A stretch of 64,000 nt of DNA from DFXE01 sp032054765 (GTDB lineage: Bacteria > Bacteroidota > Bacteroidia > Bacteroidales > Tannerellaceae): assembly GCA_032054765.1 (NCBI GenBank), contig DAMBSC010000008.1:1-64000 (forward strand), given 5' to 3'. The notes beneath the pieces are model-generated. The model ran no database searches, had not been told where the DNA came from, and worked only from the letters and a program-made list of their open reading frames with translations. Both the position numbers and the translations under genes were made by a program. Shown here piece by piece: positions 62,048 to 64,000 of the stretch (its first letter is position 1; each line of letters opens with the position of its first letter).

Positions 62048-62188
62048 TGGAAAAAGTTAAAAGACTATGGGAGGAAGAATAATGTCGATCTTTTAAGTAG
62101 ACTTATGTAATAAATAAACATTTTCACAAGATTGTTGTTATAAACTATATTTTCATTTAATTTATTAATAAAACTGGAGGTTTTAATT

Positions 62189-62938
62189 ATGAAAAAATTT
62201 CTTTTAATATTACTTCTACCGGCTTTTGCTCTGGTATCTTGTAATGACGATGATGGCTATTCTTTAGATAAGTTCTGGGTAAGTATGGCAACTGTTGAAA
62301 ACCCTGACGACAATAGTTATTTCTATTTACGGTTAGACAATAATGATAGGCTTTGGGTTGCATCAACTAATTTTTATAATTATCGTCCACGTACGGGTCA
62401 ACGTATCCTGGCAGATTATACCATTTTGAATGATAAGCCTGAAAATGCAGGTTATCAACATGATGTAAAACTAAACGATGCTTACAACATCCTGACTAAG
62501 AATATCTTTTACATCACTCCTGAAACACAAGATAGTATAGGAAATGATCCTATCGGGGTTCGTGATATATGGGTTGGAGGAGATTACCTGAATATACGTT
62601 TCTTCTTTGATGCTAGTGGGAAAACTCATTTCATCAATTTAGTAAGAGATAATTCCAAAGAATACAATGACGGACGGATACATCTTGAATTCAGGCACAA
62701 TGCCTATGATGACGAACAAAGATACCGTGTCGGCGGTTGGGTTTCTTTTAATTTAAACTCTTTGTTTGTTCAACCTCAGGAGATTACCGAACGATTAAAT
62801 CTAACAGTACATGTAAAAGAATTAGACGGTACTGAAAAAAAGTATGATTTTATATATGACCCGGATAACAAATGGGTATCTCCAAAAGAATATACCAGAG
62901 ACGAATATGGTGAAGGTAAAGATATCAATGTAGAATAA
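62189..62938 (+). CDS. NigD-like lipoprotein (copy 2)
   Basis: A 249-residue lipoprotein (LVSC, lipidated Cys18), then NDDDGYSLDKFWVSMATVENPDDNSYFYLRLDNNDRLWVA, NDPIGVRDIWVGGDYLNIRFFF and LEFRHNAYDDEQRYRVGGWVSFNL. It is clearly related to the copy at 42471-43208 over its whole length (same DDDGYSL start, GNDPxGxxxIWVG box and FRHNAYDD). Function unknown. A GGAGG precedes its start. It lies just downstream of element B. Confidence 0.9.
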   Translation: MKKFLLILLLPAFALVSCNDDDGYSLDKFWVSMATVENPDDNSYFYLRLDNNDRLWVASTNFYNYRPRTGQRILADYTILNDKPENAGYQHDVKLNDAYNILTKNIFYITPETQDSIGNDPIGVRDIWVGGDYLNIRFFFDASGKTHFINLVRDNSKEYNDGRIHLEFRHNAYDDEQRYRVGGWVSFNLNSLFVQPQEITERLNLTVHVKELDGTEKKYDFIYDPDNKWVSPKEYTRDEYGEGKDINVE

Positions 62939-62966
62939 TCTGCAAGAAGTAATATATCAAGAAAAA

Positions 62967-62993
62967 GGTAAGCTTTAGAGCTTACCTTTTTTT
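62967..62993. terminator. Bidirectional terminator between the NigD-like and kinase genes
   Basis: A perfect 8-bp hairpin GGTAAGCT-TTAG-AGCTTACC, with A-rich sequence before and seven T after it, works on both strands. It contains the stop codon and last codons of the kinase gene. Confidence 0.85.
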
Positions 62994-64000
62994 AATGTAA
63001 AGAGGAATTCAAGTCCTCCTCCAGTATGATTTTTAACCTGTATATCTCCTTTATGGAATAATATAGCATTTTTTACGATAGACAATCCCAGACCAGACCC
63101 GCCTGTTTCACGTGTACGTCCCTCATTTACACGATAAAAACGTTCAAACAGTCTATTGAGATGTTCTTCATCTACACCTTTACCGGTGTCATAATAGGAC
63201 AAATAGACATAATTATCATCTTCCGAGTAACTGTTTATGTAAATTTCGATATCCTGACCGGCATAACTGATCGTATTATCTACCAAATTCCTGAAAACAG
63301 AATAAAGCAATGTATAACTTCCGTTTATCTCCAGATCTTTTCTTACTGAAAAATTGAACATTATTCTTTGGCTGATAAATTTATCTGTCAGATCAATCCT
63401 TACCTCTTCTATAAGTTGATATATATTCACCTTCTCTATCGGAAATTGCGAAGGAGCCTCTTCTATCTTACTAATTATGCCTACATCTTCGATTAAATTT
63501 GATAAACGAATAGATTGCATATATGCTCTATCAATAAACTGCTTTTGTTTATCAGGGCTTAATCTGCTTTCATTTAATGTTTCCAGATATCCTCGTAAAC
63601 TGGTGACAGGCGTACGTAATTCGTGAGCTATATTACTTGTCATTTCTTGTTTCAGTAGCCGTGTCTTTTCTGCTTTTGTTATATCTTTAATAGTTATCTC
63701 AAAACTCTTATCTTTAAAGATTATGGTCTGGACAGAGAAGGTTTTCCCATTTTTATTTATTTGATAGCTAAAATGATTGTTTTCCCTTGACAAATCCTCT
63801 AAAAAATCAGATACAGGTTTAAATATATTATCAGAAAATAATTCCTCAGCATCAAAAGTAGGTCTATCACTTATAAGATTCAGATACTGAATAAAATTAG
63901 TATTGGCATAAATCTTTTTCATATCCGAATTATAAATACATAAACCTTCTCCTGAAAATTGAAAATGGCGAATCAACTTTTTTTGTTCAATTTCCAACGT
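62975..64000 (-). CDS. Sensor histidine kinase (5' end beyond the window)
   Basis: C-terminal 340 or more residues of a two-component sensor kinase. A PAS-like domain (about 10-110, EGLCIYNSDMKKIYANTNFIQYL) precedes the phosphoacceptor H-box TSNIAHELRTPVTSLRGYLETL, then the catalytic domain with N box (RNLVDNTISYAG), G1 (YYDTGKGVDEEHLNRLFERFYR) and G2 (GGSGLGLSIVKNAILFHKG). The frame stays open to the last base, and homologues carry an N-terminal periplasmic sensor with membrane helices, so the start lies outside. The partner regulator is probably also outside. Not one of the hybrid kinases of polysaccharide loci. Confidence 0.92.
   Translation of the reverse strand, partial: TLEIEQKKLIRHFQFSGEGLCIYNSDMKKIYANTNFIQYLNLISDRPTFDAEELFSDNIFKPVSDFLEDLSRENNHFSYQINKNGKTFSVQTIIFKDKSFEITIKDITKAEKTRLLKQEMTSNIAHELRTPVTSLRGYLETLNESRLSPDKQKQFIDRAYMQSIRLSNLIEDVGIISKIEEAPSQFPIEKVNIYQLIEEVRIDLTDKFISQRIMFNFSVRKDLEINGSYTLLYSVFRNLVDNTISYAGQDIEIYINSYSEDDNYVYLSYYDTGKGVDEEHLNRLFERFYRVNEGRTRETGGSGLGLSIVKNAILFHKGDIQVKNHTGGGLEFLFTLKKGKL

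Larger units (their letters stand above)
61494..62188. other. 695-bp gene-free interval holding element B
   Basis: No credible reading frame. Holds element B (about 61530-62047) with its array, and then the leader of the NigD-like gene, which ends in a GGAGG 10 bp before the ATG at 62189. That is unusual here, because most genes lack a Shine-Dalgarno sequence. Confidence 0.7.

Overview
The window comes from a member of the phylum Bacteroidota, most likely order Bacteroidales (a Parabacteroides, Dysgonomonas or Tannerella type of organism; genus not resolved). The evidence is a complete type IX secretion core (porP-gldK-gldL-gldM-gldN), a lipid-anchored TamL next to TamB, a MurF-alanine racemase fusion, NigD-like lipoproteins, a GSCFA protein, Bacteroidales-type integrase and relaxase genes, AT-rich intergenic DNA, and TAnnTTTG-type promoter boxes in place of sigma70 boxes. 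Shine-Dalgarno sequences are mostly absent.

Layout. 1-57: 3' tip of a transposase. About 60-7340: one end of an integrated mobilizable element, all genes on the minus strand (tyrosine integrase, DUF1016 PDDEXK nuclease, an unknown 304-aa protein, an excisionase-like HTH, a replication pair with a DnaC-like ATPase, a candidate oriT, MobC-like and MobB-like relaxosome proteins, a membrane protein). 7340-9600: a decayed island with two integrase relics, a RhuM N-terminal fragment, a 3' gene remnant and a GNAT gene. 9656-18818: plus-strand housekeeping block (collagen-motif lipoprotein, serine acetyltransferase, rRNA methyltransferase, purD, two membrane proteins, GSCFA protein, murF-alr). 18821-28974, minus strand: tamL-tamB, a 626-bp inverted-repeat element, then rnc, fabF and acpP. 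29132-30788: purN and a split chromate transporter. 30791-36933: type IX secretion operon. 37060-45938, minus strand: cobalamin adenosyltransferase, methyltransferase and phosphatase group; sigma factor, anti-sigma-like and DUF4097 module; NigD-like lipoprotein; surE-lpxB; an outer-membrane barrel. 45977-51072: purL and a nucleotidyltransferase. 51256-54575: a second ECF sigma module beside a vWA lipoprotein. 54622-61493: a small acidic ORF, purine permease, two sulfatases, sufS, a VanZ-like protein and rnhB. 61530-62047: a second non-coding element. 62189-64000: a NigD-like lipoprotein and a sensor kinase cut by the window edge.

The most unusual signal is non-coding. Three intergenic regions (26252-26333, 40004-40085, 61775-61856) each hold exactly four 16-bp imperfect palindromes (6-bp arm, 4-bp loop, 6-bp arm) separated by 6 bp. 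Each array therefore has an exact 22-bp period and is 82 bp long. The arm sequence differs between arrays but is largely shared within an array, and (A/T)nATCG or its complement abuts at least one edge. Two of the arrays lie at the centre of elements whose ends carry inverted repeats rich in TTTCACC/GGTGAAA, one with 69-bp terminal repeats differing at only three positions. I recognise no described family with this design.
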